A stretch of DNA of 64,000 bases. It comes from Streptomyces sp. NBC_00237. GTDB lineage: Bacteria > Actinomycetota > Actinomycetes > Streptomycetales > Streptomycetaceae. Position numbers and translations under genes: made by a program. The stretch spans positions 2,790,001 to 2,854,000 of the forward strand of contig NZ_JAPEMT010000002.1 of assembly GCF_026342435.1 (NCBI RefSeq). The letters are read 5' to 3'. How positions within the stretch are numbered: position 1 is the stretch's first letter; each line of letters starts with the position of its first letter. The notes below the pieces were generated by a model, which had not been told where the DNA came from, searched no databases, and saw only the letters and a program-made list of their open reading frames with translations. Shown piece after piece: positions 24,219 to 33,430 of this stretch.

Positions 24219-27200
24219 ATGCGCCTGACTCTGACCGTCGTCGACCCGTTCGCCGGGTCCAGCACCGATGTCGTACTCGACGCCGACGCCGAGTCGACCG
24301 TCGCCGACGTGGCGAGTGAGCTGGGCGAGCGCGTGGGCACCCCGATGGCCGGACGCGTGGCCGGACACGTGACCGGAAGCGCGGACGCCCGCGTCGTCGT
24401 CCCGATCGGCAGCGGCAGGCGCGGCGTCGTCGACACACCGCCGCCGCCACTGCTGTACGTCGACGGGGTCCCACTCGACCCGTCGGCCCCGCTCCTCTCC
24501 TCCCCGCTCCGCGAAGGCGCGGTCGTCAGCCTCGGCGACCCCGTCGGCTGCGCGCCGGGCGAGCCCACCGGCCTCGTCGAACTGCGCGTGGTGGGCGGCC
24601 CGGCAGCCGGGGCCGTGCACCGGCTCGGCGTCGGGCGGTACGCGATCGGCAGCGGGCCCGGCCGCCAGATCCGTATCGAGGACGACCCGGAACTCCCCGA
24701 GCACGCCCTCACCCTCTCCGTGGCCATCGACGGCACCTGCACCATGCTGCTCCCCAAACCCGAACCCAAACCCAAACCCGAACCCGACCACGACCCCGCC
24801 GCCGCCCGCCTCGACGGCGAGGAAATCGCGGAGGGTGCCGACCGGGACTGGCCCCTGAACGCCCAACTCACCCTCGGCAACACCCTCTTCGAGCTGGCCC
24901 GTTACTCACCCCCGGACGCCGCCCTCAAGTGGTCCGACGACGGAGCCGCCTTCGACTACAACCGGCCGCCCCGCCTGCGCCCCGCCGACCGCGAGACCAC
25001 GTTCCGGCTGCCCGCCCCGCCCCGCGAGCCCGACCCCCGCCCGCTGCCCTGGCTGATGGCCGTCTTCCCGCTCGTCTCGGCCATCGTGATGTGCCTGGTC
25101 TTCAACCGCTGGTACTACATGATCATGGCCGTGTTCAGCCCGGTCATCCTGTTCGCGAACTACTTCATGGACAAGAAGAACGGCCGGAAATCGCACGCCA
25201 AGCTGCTCAAGGAGTACGAGGAGCACAAGGCCCGCATCGAGCAGGACGCCCAGGACGCGCTGACCGCCGAGCGCGCCGACCGCCGCCGGGCCGTGCCCGA
25301 CCCCGCGTCCGTCCTCACCTTCGGCACCGGCCCCCGCACCCGGCTCTGGGAGCGCCGCCGCACCGACGCCGACCACCTCCTCCTGCGGGTCGGCACGGGG
25401 CTGCTGCCCTCCGACGTCGTACTCGACGACCCCGAGAAGGACGAGCACCGGCGCAAGGTCACCTGGGAGATCCCCGACGCCCCGGTCGCCCTCCCGCTCC
25501 GTACGCTCGGCGTGATCGGCTTGGCCGGGCCAGGCGATTGCGCGACGGCGCTCGGACGGTGGGCGGTCGCCCAGACGGCGACCCTGCACAGCCCGATGGA
25601 CGTACAGCTCTACGTCCTCACCGAGCAGGCAGGGCAAGGCAGTTGGGACTGGCTCCGCTGGCTCCCCCACTCCCGGCCGACCGGCGGCCAGGACGCCCAT
25701 TCCCTTCTCGGTACGGACGCGGAGACCGTCGGCGCGCGGATCGGCGAGCTGACGCAGATCCTGGACGCCCGCACCAAGGCCGCCAAGGAGCGCGGCAACC
25801 AGCCGGGTCCCGCCTTCACCGATCCCGACCTGGTCCTCGTCTGGGACGGCTCCCGCCGCCTCCGCTCCATGCCGGGCGTGGTCCGCCTGCTCCGCGAGGG
25901 CCCCTCCGTCCAGATGTACTCCCTCTGCCTCGACGCCGAAGAACGCTTCCTCCCCGGCGAATGCCAAGCCGTCGTCGTCGCCGAACCCGTGGGGGCGGCC
26001 CCCGGCGGAGCGGAACCCCTCGCTCCCGCGCCGCCCAGCACCACCTCCGGCTTCCCCTCCTTCAGCAACTGGCACACCGCCCAAGCCACCGCCCCCGACA
26101 CCCCGGAAGCCTTCCGCCTCCGCGTCGAGCAGGCCAACACCGCCCGCATCCCCTCCGTCCGCCCCGACTTCGTCACCCCCGCCTACTGCCTCCGCCTCGC
26201 CCGCTCCCTCGCCCCCCTCCGCGACATCAGCGGCGAGACCGAGGACTCCGCCCTCCCGGCGGCGAGCCGCCTCCTCGACGTCCTCCAGCTCGAACCCCCC
26301 ACCGGCGAAGCCGTCGCCGCCCGCTGGCGCACCGGCGGCCAGTCCACCCTGGCCGTCGTCGGGGAGTCGTACGACGGCCCCTTCGGCATCGACATCCGCC
26401 GCGACGGCCCGCACGGCCTGATCGCCGGAACCACCGGTTCCGGCAAGTCGGAGCTGCTCCAGACCATCGTCGCCGCGCTCGCCGTCGCGAACACGCCCGA
26501 GTCGATGACCTTCGTGCTCGTCGACTACAAGGGCGGTTCCGCCTTCAAGGACTGCGTGAAGCTCCCGCACACCGTCGGCATGGTCACCGACCTCGACGCA
26601 CACCTCGTCGAGCGCGCCCTCGAATCCCTCGGGGCCGAGCTGAAGCGCCGCGAGCACATCCTCGCCGCCGCTGACGCGAAGGACATCGAGGACTACCAGG
26701 ACCTGATCCGACGGAACCCCGGATCACTCGCCCCCGTCCCCCGCCTCCTCATCGTCATCGACGAGTTCGCCTCGATGGTCCGCGACCTCCCCGACTTCGT
26801 GACCGGCCTGGTCAACATCGCCCAGCGCGGCCGTTCCCTCGGCATTCACCTCCTCCTGGCCACCCAGCGCCCCTCCGGCGTCGTGTCCCCCGAGATCCGC
26901 GCCAACACCAACCTCCGCATCGCCCTGCGCGTCACCGACGGCAGCGAGTCCAGCGACGTCATCGACTCCCCCGAGGCCGGAAACATCAACAAGTCGACAC
27001 CCGGACGGGCCTACGTCCGCCTCGGCGCGGCCTCCCTCGTCCCCTTCCAGTCGGGCCGCGTCGGCGGCCGTCGCCCCGGCGCGGCGGACTCCCGGGTCGC
27101 CGCCCCCTGGTCGGCCGTACTCGACTGGTCGGAGCTGGGCCGTTCCGCCCTCACCCGGCCGCCCGCCGCCGCCCGCGAGGAGGAGGAGATCACCGACCTC

Positions 27201-28856
27201 AAGGTCCTGGTCGACGCCGTCCGCGACGCCAACGAGCGGCTCGCCATCCCCGCCCAGCACAGCCCCTGGCTCCCCCCGCTGGACGAACAGCTCCTCCTCG
27301 ACAGCATCACCGGCGTCCCCGCGCAAGGCGCCCTGCCCGCCGCCCCGTACGGCGTCGAGGACATCCCCGCCCAGCAGGAACGCCGCCCCGTCACCGTCGA
27401 CTTCGCGACCTTCGGCCACCTCCACATCGCGGGCTCCCCCCGCTCGGGACGCTCCCAGGTCCTCCGTACGATCGCCGCGTCGCTGGCCCGTACGCACTCC
27501 GTCGCCGACGTCCACCTGTACGGCATCGACTGCGGCAACGGCGCGCTGAACGCCCTCACCGCGCTCCCGCACTGCGGAGCCGTCGTCGGCCGCGCCCAGA
27601 CCGAGCGCGCGACCCGCCTGATCAGCCGCCTCGACGCCGAACTCACCCGGCGTCAGGACCTGCTCGCCGAGCGCGGCATCGCCGACATCGGCGAGCAGCG
27701 CGCAGCGGCGGCCGACCCCGCCGAACGCCTCCCCCACCTCGTGGTCCTCATCGACCGCTGGGAGGGCTGGCTGACCTCGCTCGGCGAGATCGACCACGGC
27801 GAACTCACCGACCAACTCGTCGTGTTGATGCGCGAGGGGGCCAGCGTCGGCATTCACATCGTCATCACCGGCGACCGCCAGCTCGCCTCCGGGCGCCTCG
27901 CGTCGCTCACCGAGGACAAGCTCGGTCTGCGCCTCGCCGACCGTACCGACTTCTCCCTCATCGGCATCCCGACCCGCAAGGTCCCCGAGGAGATCCCGCC
28001 GGGCCGCGCCTTCCGCGCGGAGACGGCGACGGCGGTGCAGTTCGCGCTGCTGAGCGAGGACGCAACGGGCCAGGGCCAGGCGGCGGCGATCAACGCCGTC
28101 GGAGCCGAGACGACGGCTCGGGAAGCCGAAGTCCCGCGCGCACAGCGCCCGTTCCGCGTCGACACGCTTCCCTCCCGCATCACCTTCCCCGACGCGTGGG
28201 CGCTCCGCGACGCCGAGGCTTCCCGCTCCCCCCTCTGGGCGCTGGTCGGCGTCGGCGGCGACGAACTCACCGGCTACGGACCCGACCTGGCGACCGGCGT
28301 CCCGGCCTTCGTCGTCGCGGGCCCCGCCAAGTCCGGGCGTTCCACCACCCTCCTGAACATGGCCCGCTCCTTCCTCTCCCAGGGCGTACGCCTCGTCGTC
28401 GCCGCCCCGCGCACCTCGCCGCTGCGTGAACTCGACTGCACCGAGGGGGTGTTGAAGATCTTCACGGACGACGACATCGAGAGCGACGAACTGGAGGAGT
28501 TCACCGAACTGGCGTCTCCCGAGGAGCCGGTCGTCGTGATCGTCGACGACGCCGAGATGCTGGAGGACTGCGACGCGGCCCCCGTCTTCAGGCGCATCCT
28601 GCAACGCGGCACCGACCAGGGCCTGGCCCTGGTCCTCGGCGGTGACGAGGAGGACGTGTGCAGCGGCTTCAGCGGCTGGCAGGTCGACGTGAAGAAGGCC
28701 CGCCGGGGCCTCCTGCTCTCCCCGCAGGACACCACCAGCGGCGAACTCATCGGCATCCGTACCACCCGGGGCATGGTCGGCGGCCCGATCGCCCCGGGCA
28801 CGGGCATGCTCCACCTGGGCACGGGCGAGCACCGGACCGTCGTGACTCCCGTATAG
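24219..28856 (+). CDS. T7SS motor ATPase, EssC/EccC type with FHA-like N-terminus
   Basis: A 1545-residue FtsK/SpoIIIE-family ATPase. The N-terminus (1-215) contains ubiquitin-like/FHA-like segments (VELRVVGGPAAG, GVGRYAIGSG) as in EssC, with a Pro-Lys-Glu repeat near 190. Two membrane helices lie at about 275-318. Three ATPase modules follow: module 1 has an intact Walker A GTTGSGKS (about 736-743) and LLIVIDEFASM as Walker B, while modules 2 (GSPRSGRS, about 1071) and 3 (GPAKSGRS, about 1365) have Arg instead of the P-loop Lys. ATG 24219 is preferred over ATG 24213 because GGGGAGG lies 6 nt upstream. No EccB/D/E or mycosin gene accompanies it. Confidence 0.92.
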   Translation: MRLTLTVVDPFAGSSTDVVLDADAESTVADVASELGERVGTPMAGRVAGHVTGSADARVVVPIGSGRRGVVDTPPPPLLYVDGVPLDPSAPLLSSPLREGAVVSLGDPVGCAPGEPTGLVELRVVGGPAAGAVHRLGVGRYAIGSGPGRQIRIEDDPELPEHALTLSVAIDGTCTMLLPKPEPKPKPEPDHDPAAARLDGEEIAEGADRDWPLNAQLTLGNTLFELARYSPPDAALKWSDDGAAFDYNRPPRLRPADRETTFRLPAPPREPDPRPLPWLMAVFPLVSAIVMCLVFNRWYYMIMAVFSPVILFANYFMDKKNGRKSHAKLLKEYEEHKARIEQDAQDALTAERADRRRAVPDPASVLTFGTGPRTRLWERRRTDADHLLLRVGTGLLPSDVVLDDPEKDEHRRKVTWEIPDAPVALPLRTLGVIGLAGPGDCATALGRWAVAQTATLHSPMDVQLYVLTEQAGQGSWDWLRWLPHSRPTGGQDAHSLLGTDAETVGARIGELTQILDARTKAAKERGNQPGPAFTDPDLVLVWDGSRRLRSMPGVVRLLREGPSVQMYSLCLDAEERFLPGECQAVVVAEPVGAAPGGAEPLAPAPPSTTSGFPSFSNWHTAQATAPDTPEAFRLRVEQANTARIPSVRPDFVTPAYCLRLARSLAPLRDISGETEDSALPAASRLLDVLQLEPPTGEAVAARWRTGGQSTLAVVGESYDGPFGIDIRRDGPHGLIAGTTGSGKSELLQTIVAALAVANTPESMTFVLVDYKGGSAFKDCVKLPHTVGMVTDLDAHLVERALESLGAELKRREHILAAADAKDIEDYQDLIRRNPGSLAPVPRLLIVIDEFASMVRDLPDFVTGLVNIAQRGRSLGIHLLLATQRPSGVVSPEIRANTNLRIALRVTDGSESSDVIDSPEAGNINKSTPGRAYVRLGAASLVPFQSGRVGGRRPGAADSRVAAPWSAVLDWSELGRSALTRPPAAAREEEEITDLKVLVDAVRDANERLAIPAQHSPWLPPLDEQLLLDSITGVPAQGALPAAPYGVEDIPAQQERRPVTVDFATFGHLHIAGSPRSGRSQVLRTIAASLARTHSVADVHLYGIDCGNGALNALTALPHCGAVVGRAQTERATRLISRLDAELTRRQDLLAERGIADIGEQRAAAADPAERLPHLVVLIDRWEGWLTSLGEIDHGELTDQLVVLMREGASVGIHIVITGDRQLASGRLASLTEDKLGLRLADRTDFSLIGIPTRKVPEEIPPGRAFRAETATAVQFALLSEDATGQGQAAAINAVGAETTAREAEVPRAQRPFRVDTLPSRITFPDAWALRDAEASRSPLWALVGVGGDELTGYGPDLATGVPAFVVAGPAKSGRSTTLLNMARSFLSQGVRLVVAAPRTSPLRELDCTEGVLKIFTDDDIESDELEEFTELASPEEPVVVIVDDAEMLEDCDAAPVFRRILQRGTDQGLALVLGGDEEDVCSGFSGWQVDVKKARRGLLLSPQDTTSGELIGIRTTRGMVGGPIAPGTGMLHLGTGEHRTVVTPV

Positions 28857-28892
28857 CCAGCCGCTCCTGCCTAGCCAGCCACTCCCGTACCG

Positions 28893-30587
28893 CTAGCGCT
28901 TCTTGAGGGTTCCGTACGGCTTGCCCTGCTCGGCGGAAGGCGACGTGTAGCGGAGCGTGCCGTCCGGGTTGCGGGTGAGGATCAGTTCGCTGGACTCGCC
29001 GGAGCACAGGAGCGGGGTGGAGGGGCGCGCGGGGTCGGTGCGGTCCTCGACGACGACCTTGTCGTCGGTGGCCGACACCAGCTTGCCGACGCCGTAACAC
29101 TTGACGCCGAGCAGGTCGTACGACGACTTCAGTACGTCCTCGCCCTTGCCGCCCCGGACGAGGGTAACCGTGATCGTGCCGTGCGGCTGGTTGGTGGTGG
29201 CCTCGGTGAGGCTGCCGGTCCAGGTCCCGACGAAGCTCTCCGGCACGACGCCGCGCCCCGGCGTCTCCGGGGCCGAGGAGTGCGCCCCGGGCTGCTGGCT
29301 GTCCTTGCCGGCGCCGCTTCCGGCCTTGTCGCCGCCACCGCCGCCCAGCAGTCCCGGCAGGAAGGCGATGCCCAGCGTCACCCCGGCCAGCGCCCCCGCG
29401 ACCGCGAGCACCAGGGTGCAGCTGCGCCGCCTGCCCCGCCCGTCCGCAGGCCCGGAGGGTGTGTTCTCGGTGGCGAAGGACACCGAGAGGCCGGGCCGCT
29501 GGCCGGGCACCTCGGGCTGCCCGTGCGAAGCCGGAGGCGTCCCGTGCGAAGCCGCAGGCGCCCCGTACGAGGCCGGAGGCGGCCCGAATTCCCCGGGCCC
29601 GGGTACGGACACAGGCACAGGCACGCCCCCGCTGCCCACCACCCCGTGCGTGAAGGGCACGGGCCCCGAGGCCATCCCCTCGGCCGGAGCCGCGGGCTCC
29701 ATCTCCAGCAGCCGTACGGCACTGCGCCCCGCCTCCGCCACCAGGTCCCCCGGCAGCCACCCCGCCGCGACGTCGGCGGCCGCCCCGCCCGGGGCCAGCC
29801 GCTCGCCGAGTTCCCGGGGGGTCGGCCGGTCGGCGGCGGACTTGGCGAGGCAGGACCGCACCAGATCCCTCAAGTCACCCGACAGGGAGCCGAGTTCGGG
29901 CTCCTCGTGCACGACCTTGTACAACAGGGAAGCCGCCGAGTCCCCCGGAAAGGGAGAGGCCCCCGTCGCCGCGTACGCCAGCACCGCCCCCAGCGAGAAG
30001 ACGTCGGCCGCAGCCGTGACGCCCTTCCCGAGGATCTGCTCGGGCGACATGTAGCCGGGCGACCCGACCGAGACTCCCGTCGAGGTCAGGGATGCCGTGG
30101 CGTCCGCCGCGCGCGCGATCCCGAAGTCGATCAGCCGGGGCCCGTCCAGGGTGAGCAGCACGTTCGACGGCTTCACGTCCCGGTGGACGAGTCCCAGGGC
30201 GTGCACCGCCGTGAGCGCTTCCGCGAGCCCCGCGCCCAGCACCCGTACCGACGGGTCCGGCAGCGGCCCGTGCGCGGCGACCGCCTGCGTCAACGAGGGG
30301 CCCGCCACGTAACCCGTGGCCACCCACGGCACCGGAGCCTCGGCGTCCGCGTCCAGGACGGGCGCGGTCCACGCCCCGCCGACCTTCCTGGCGGCCTCCA
30401 CCTCGCGCCGGAAACGGGCCCTGAACTCCTCGTCCTGCGCGAAGTGCGGATGCACCACCTTGACCGCGACCGTACGGCCCCCGGCACTGCGCCCGAGGTA
30501 CACCCGGCCCATGCCGCCGGACCCCAGCCGTCCGAGCAATCGGTAGTCACCGATATTCTGCGGTTCGCCCGCTTCCAGCGGCTGCAT
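28893..30587 (-). CDS. Membrane Ser/Thr protein kinase (PknB-like)
   Basis: A 564-residue kinase. The Gly loop GSGGMGRVY, Lys43 in VAVKVV, the catalytic HRDVKPSN (Asp137), IDFG (Asp154) and GSPGYMSPEQ are all present, so it should be active. The juxtamembrane region is Pro/Gly-rich; one membrane helix (CTLVLAVAGALAGVTLGIAFL) lies near 410-430, and an outer domain with WTGSLTEATTNQPHGTI and two cysteines follows, a small beta domain rather than PASTA repeats. ATG 30587 has GGGGAG 9 nt upstream. Convergent with the EssC-like gene, it may phosphorylate T7SS components (FHA is a phosphothreonine reader), but this is inference. Confidence 0.9.
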   Translation of the reverse strand: MQPLEAGEPQNIGDYRLLGRLGSGGMGRVYLGRSAGGRTVAVKVVHPHFAQDEEFRARFRREVEAARKVGGAWTAPVLDADAEAPVPWVATGYVAGPSLTQAVAAHGPLPDPSVRVLGAGLAEALTAVHALGLVHRDVKPSNVLLTLDGPRLIDFGIARAADATASLTSTGVSVGSPGYMSPEQILGKGVTAAADVFSLGAVLAYAATGASPFPGDSAASLLYKVVHEEPELGSLSGDLRDLVRSCLAKSAADRPTPRELGERLAPGGAAADVAAGWLPGDLVAEAGRSAVRLLEMEPAAPAEGMASGPVPFTHGVVGSGGVPVPVSVPGPGEFGPPPASYGAPAASHGTPPASHGQPEVPGQRPGLSVSFATENTPSGPADGRGRRRSCTLVLAVAGALAGVTLGIAFLPGLLGGGGGDKAGSGAGKDSQQPGAHSSAPETPGRGVVPESFVGTWTGSLTEATTNQPHGTITVTLVRGGKGEDVLKSSYDLLGVKCYGVGKLVSATDDKVVVEDRTDPARPSTPLLCSGESSELILTRNPDGTLRYTSPSAEQGKPYGTLKKR

Positions 30588-30861
30588 GGTGATGTGCTCC
30601 CCCGAGACGTCGTGAACTCGCCGTCGACCCTCTCCCACAGTAGGGCCGACGTGTGCGGGATCACTGGGACAAGTCGGACACGGAACGAACCGATGTCCCC
30701 CGGACCGCATCTCCTTGTACGGAACGCGTACGGAGCACGACCGCCCCGCGCACGGAACGCGCACGGAAACGGGTGTCCCGCACCGCCCTTCCGCCCACCG
30801 TCCGCCCCTTCCCCCGCCGCCCGCCCGCCGCCTGCTCTCCCACCCGCCCCGGAGCCCTCGT

Positions 30862-31893
30862 ATGAATCGCCTGCCGAGCCGCCGCCTGATAGCCACCGCC
30901 CTGCTCGGGTCCACCCTGCTGCTCGCGGTGACCGCCTGCTCGGACGAGGGCAATCCGTACGACTTCAACTCGGCCGGATCCGGGACCGGTTCGATCCAGC
31001 GCAACGATCTCCAGCAGACGCTGGCCAAGGGCGACGCGGGCACGCTCATGCCGCGCGGTCCGCGCTCGGAGTTCTCCGTGTTCCGCACCCTGGACGACGG
31101 CACGAAGGTCGCGCAGACCACGCTGTCCGGGGCGAAGTCCGGGTTCACCGGCAAGGTGTGGGTGTGGGCGCCGAAGCAGTACTTCGACCCGAAGTACGCG
31201 ACGAGCGGCTTTCCGGTGCTGATCGCGCTCCCGGGTTCGTACGGATACGACAACAACTACTGGACCCAGGAGAAGAAGCAGTTCCTGGAGAAGGTCGCCG
31301 ACATGTCCCAGAAGGGCACGAGCCTGCCGTTCCTCGTGGTGATGCCGGTACTCAATCCCGAGAAGAAGTACTACGACGGGAGCGACATTCCGGGGCGGCC
31401 GAAAATGGGCACCTGGATGACGGAGGACGTTCCGGATTTCGTCAAGTCGAATTTCCGCACGTTTCGCTCGCGCGACGGCTGGGCTTTCATGGGTTCGTCG
31501 TCCGGCGGATTCGTCGCACTGAAATCGGTACTGAAGTACCCGGACCGGTTCAAGGCGGTTATCTCGTCCGGACCGGACATCGTTCCGGACTCCCCGATGT
31601 GGAAGGGCCACCCGCAGGAGAAGCTGGCGAACAATCCGCGCAAGCTGGCCGCCGACCTGATCAAGCGGCCGGACGCCCCGAAGGTCTATGTGGCGTTCCA
31701 GGTCGGCTCCAAGGAGAGCCTGATCCCGCGCGTGAACCGCTTCATGCAGGAGTACGGCAAGGGCCCGATCAAGACGCGCCTCCAGGTGATCCCGGACGGC
31801 ATCCACAACCCGGCGACGTACGTCCGGGGCATGGAGTCGGGCAGCCTCACCTGGCTCAGCTCGCACCTGAAGGCGCCCGTCCCCACTCCCTGA
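30862..31893 (+). CDS. Lipoprotein esterase (alpha/beta hydrolase, esterase D/antigen 85-like)
   Basis: A 343-residue predicted lipoprotein hydrolase: lipobox LAVTAC (Cys26), then an esterase fold. VLIALPGSYGYDNNYW gives the oxyanion region; the nucleophile elbow is G211-S-S213-S-G215; a late DGIHNPATY provides the likely catalytic His. Similar actinobacterial proteins are annotated as putative esterases or mycolyltransferase-like; the substrate is unknown and Streptomyces make no mycolic acids. GGAG about 8 nt before ATG 30862 supports the start. Confidence 0.85.
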   Translation: MNRLPSRRLIATALLGSTLLLAVTACSDEGNPYDFNSAGSGTGSIQRNDLQQTLAKGDAGTLMPRGPRSEFSVFRTLDDGTKVAQTTLSGAKSGFTGKVWVWAPKQYFDPKYATSGFPVLIALPGSYGYDNNYWTQEKKQFLEKVADMSQKGTSLPFLVVMPVLNPEKKYYDGSDIPGRPKMGTWMTEDVPDFVKSNFRTFRSRDGWAFMGSSSGGFVALKSVLKYPDRFKAVISSGPDIVPDSPMWKGHPQEKLANNPRKLAADLIKRPDAPKVYVAFQVGSKESLIPRVNRFMQEYGKGPIKTRLQVIPDGIHNPATYVRGMESGSLTWLSSHLKAPVPTP

Positions 31894-31908
31894 GGGACCC
31901 CTCGGGGA

Positions 31909-32790
<882 letters not shown>

Positions 32791-33008
32791 CTAGACCCGC
32801 CGGGTGCGGAGGGCCCCTCCGGGGGTCCGGGCGGGGGCTCGTGGAGGTTCTGGTCCCCCCCTCGGAAGCGCCTCTCAGAACCCTCTCGGCGTCAGCCGAC
32901 ACGCCCGTGTCAAACATCCGGGTGACGTGATCTTTCCCTCTACCGCTTGCCCAAAGGTGCATGCTAGGCTCGCCCGCAAGTTGCAGTTTGGTTTCCCTTG
33001 CAGTACAG

Positions 33009-33044
33009 AGCCTGCGGAGCATGTAACCCGCAGGCTTTTGTTTT
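33009..33044 (+). promoter_or_regulatory. Attenuator-like hairpin in the cold-shock gene leader
   Basis: A perfect 9-bp stem (33009-33017 with 33028-33036), 10-nt loop, immediately followed by TTTTGTTTT (33036-33044): an intrinsic terminator, rare in Streptomyces, placed about 55 bp before the csp start codon. A TAGGCT at 32965-32970 may be the -10 of the transcript. Between hairpin and gene, CCCTTTGGCCCATGGGAGGG can fold to mask the GGAGGG ribosome binding site (33091-33096). Confidence 0.65.
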
Positions 33045-33099
33045 CAGACTTCCTTGTAGGTTCTGGAGCAGGGCAACCCTTTGGCCCATGGGAGGGCTT

Positions 33100-33303
33100 A
33101 TGGCTACCGGAACCGTCAAGTGGTTCAACGCTGAAAAGGGCTTCGGCTTCATCGCCCAGGACGGCGGCGGCCCGGATGTCTTCGTCCACTACTCCGCGAT
33201 CAACGCGTCTGGTTTCCGCTCGCTTGAGGAGAACCAGCTCGTGAACTTCGACGTCACGCAGGGCCCGAAGGGCCCGCAGGCGGAGAACGTCACCCCCGCC
33301 TAA
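33100..33303 (+). CDS. Cold-shock protein (CspA family)
   Basis: A 67-residue single cold-shock domain, acting as an RNA chaperone. RNP1 is KGFGFIAQ and RNP2 is VFVHYSAI; the start [15 protein letters not shown] and the end [10 protein letters not shown] are family hallmarks. GGAGGG 3 nt before ATG 33100 is a strong ribosome binding site. The long leader with a terminator-like hairpin suggests control at transcript elongation or by RNA folding. A strong terminator follows the gene. Confidence 0.96.
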   Translation: MATGTVKWFNAEKGFGFIAQDGGGPDVFVHYSAINASGFRSLEENQLVNFDVTQGPKGPQAENVTPA

Positions 33304-33357
33304 GTCCTCGGACTTAACTGGGAAACGACCGATCGCGGTCGTTGAACGCAGTACCCA

Positions 33358-33393
33358 AGGAGCCCCGTTCCGATGCGTCGGAACGGGGCTCCT
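33358..33393. terminator. Strong bidirectional terminator after csp
   Basis: Perfect 16-bp stem (AGGAGCCCCGTTCCGA pairs with its complement) with TGCG loop, followed by GCCTTTCC on the plus strand. Lies between csp (plus) and the converging acyl-CoA ligase gene (minus). Confidence 0.85.
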
Positions 33394-33430
33394 GCCTTTC
33401 CACGGTTACCTCTGCGGTTTACCTGCACGG

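Noticed and set aside
16247-30587. A canonical mycobacterial ESX cluster.
   Set aside because: EccB, EccD, EccE and mycosin genes are missing and the ATPase has an FHA-like N-terminus as in EssC.
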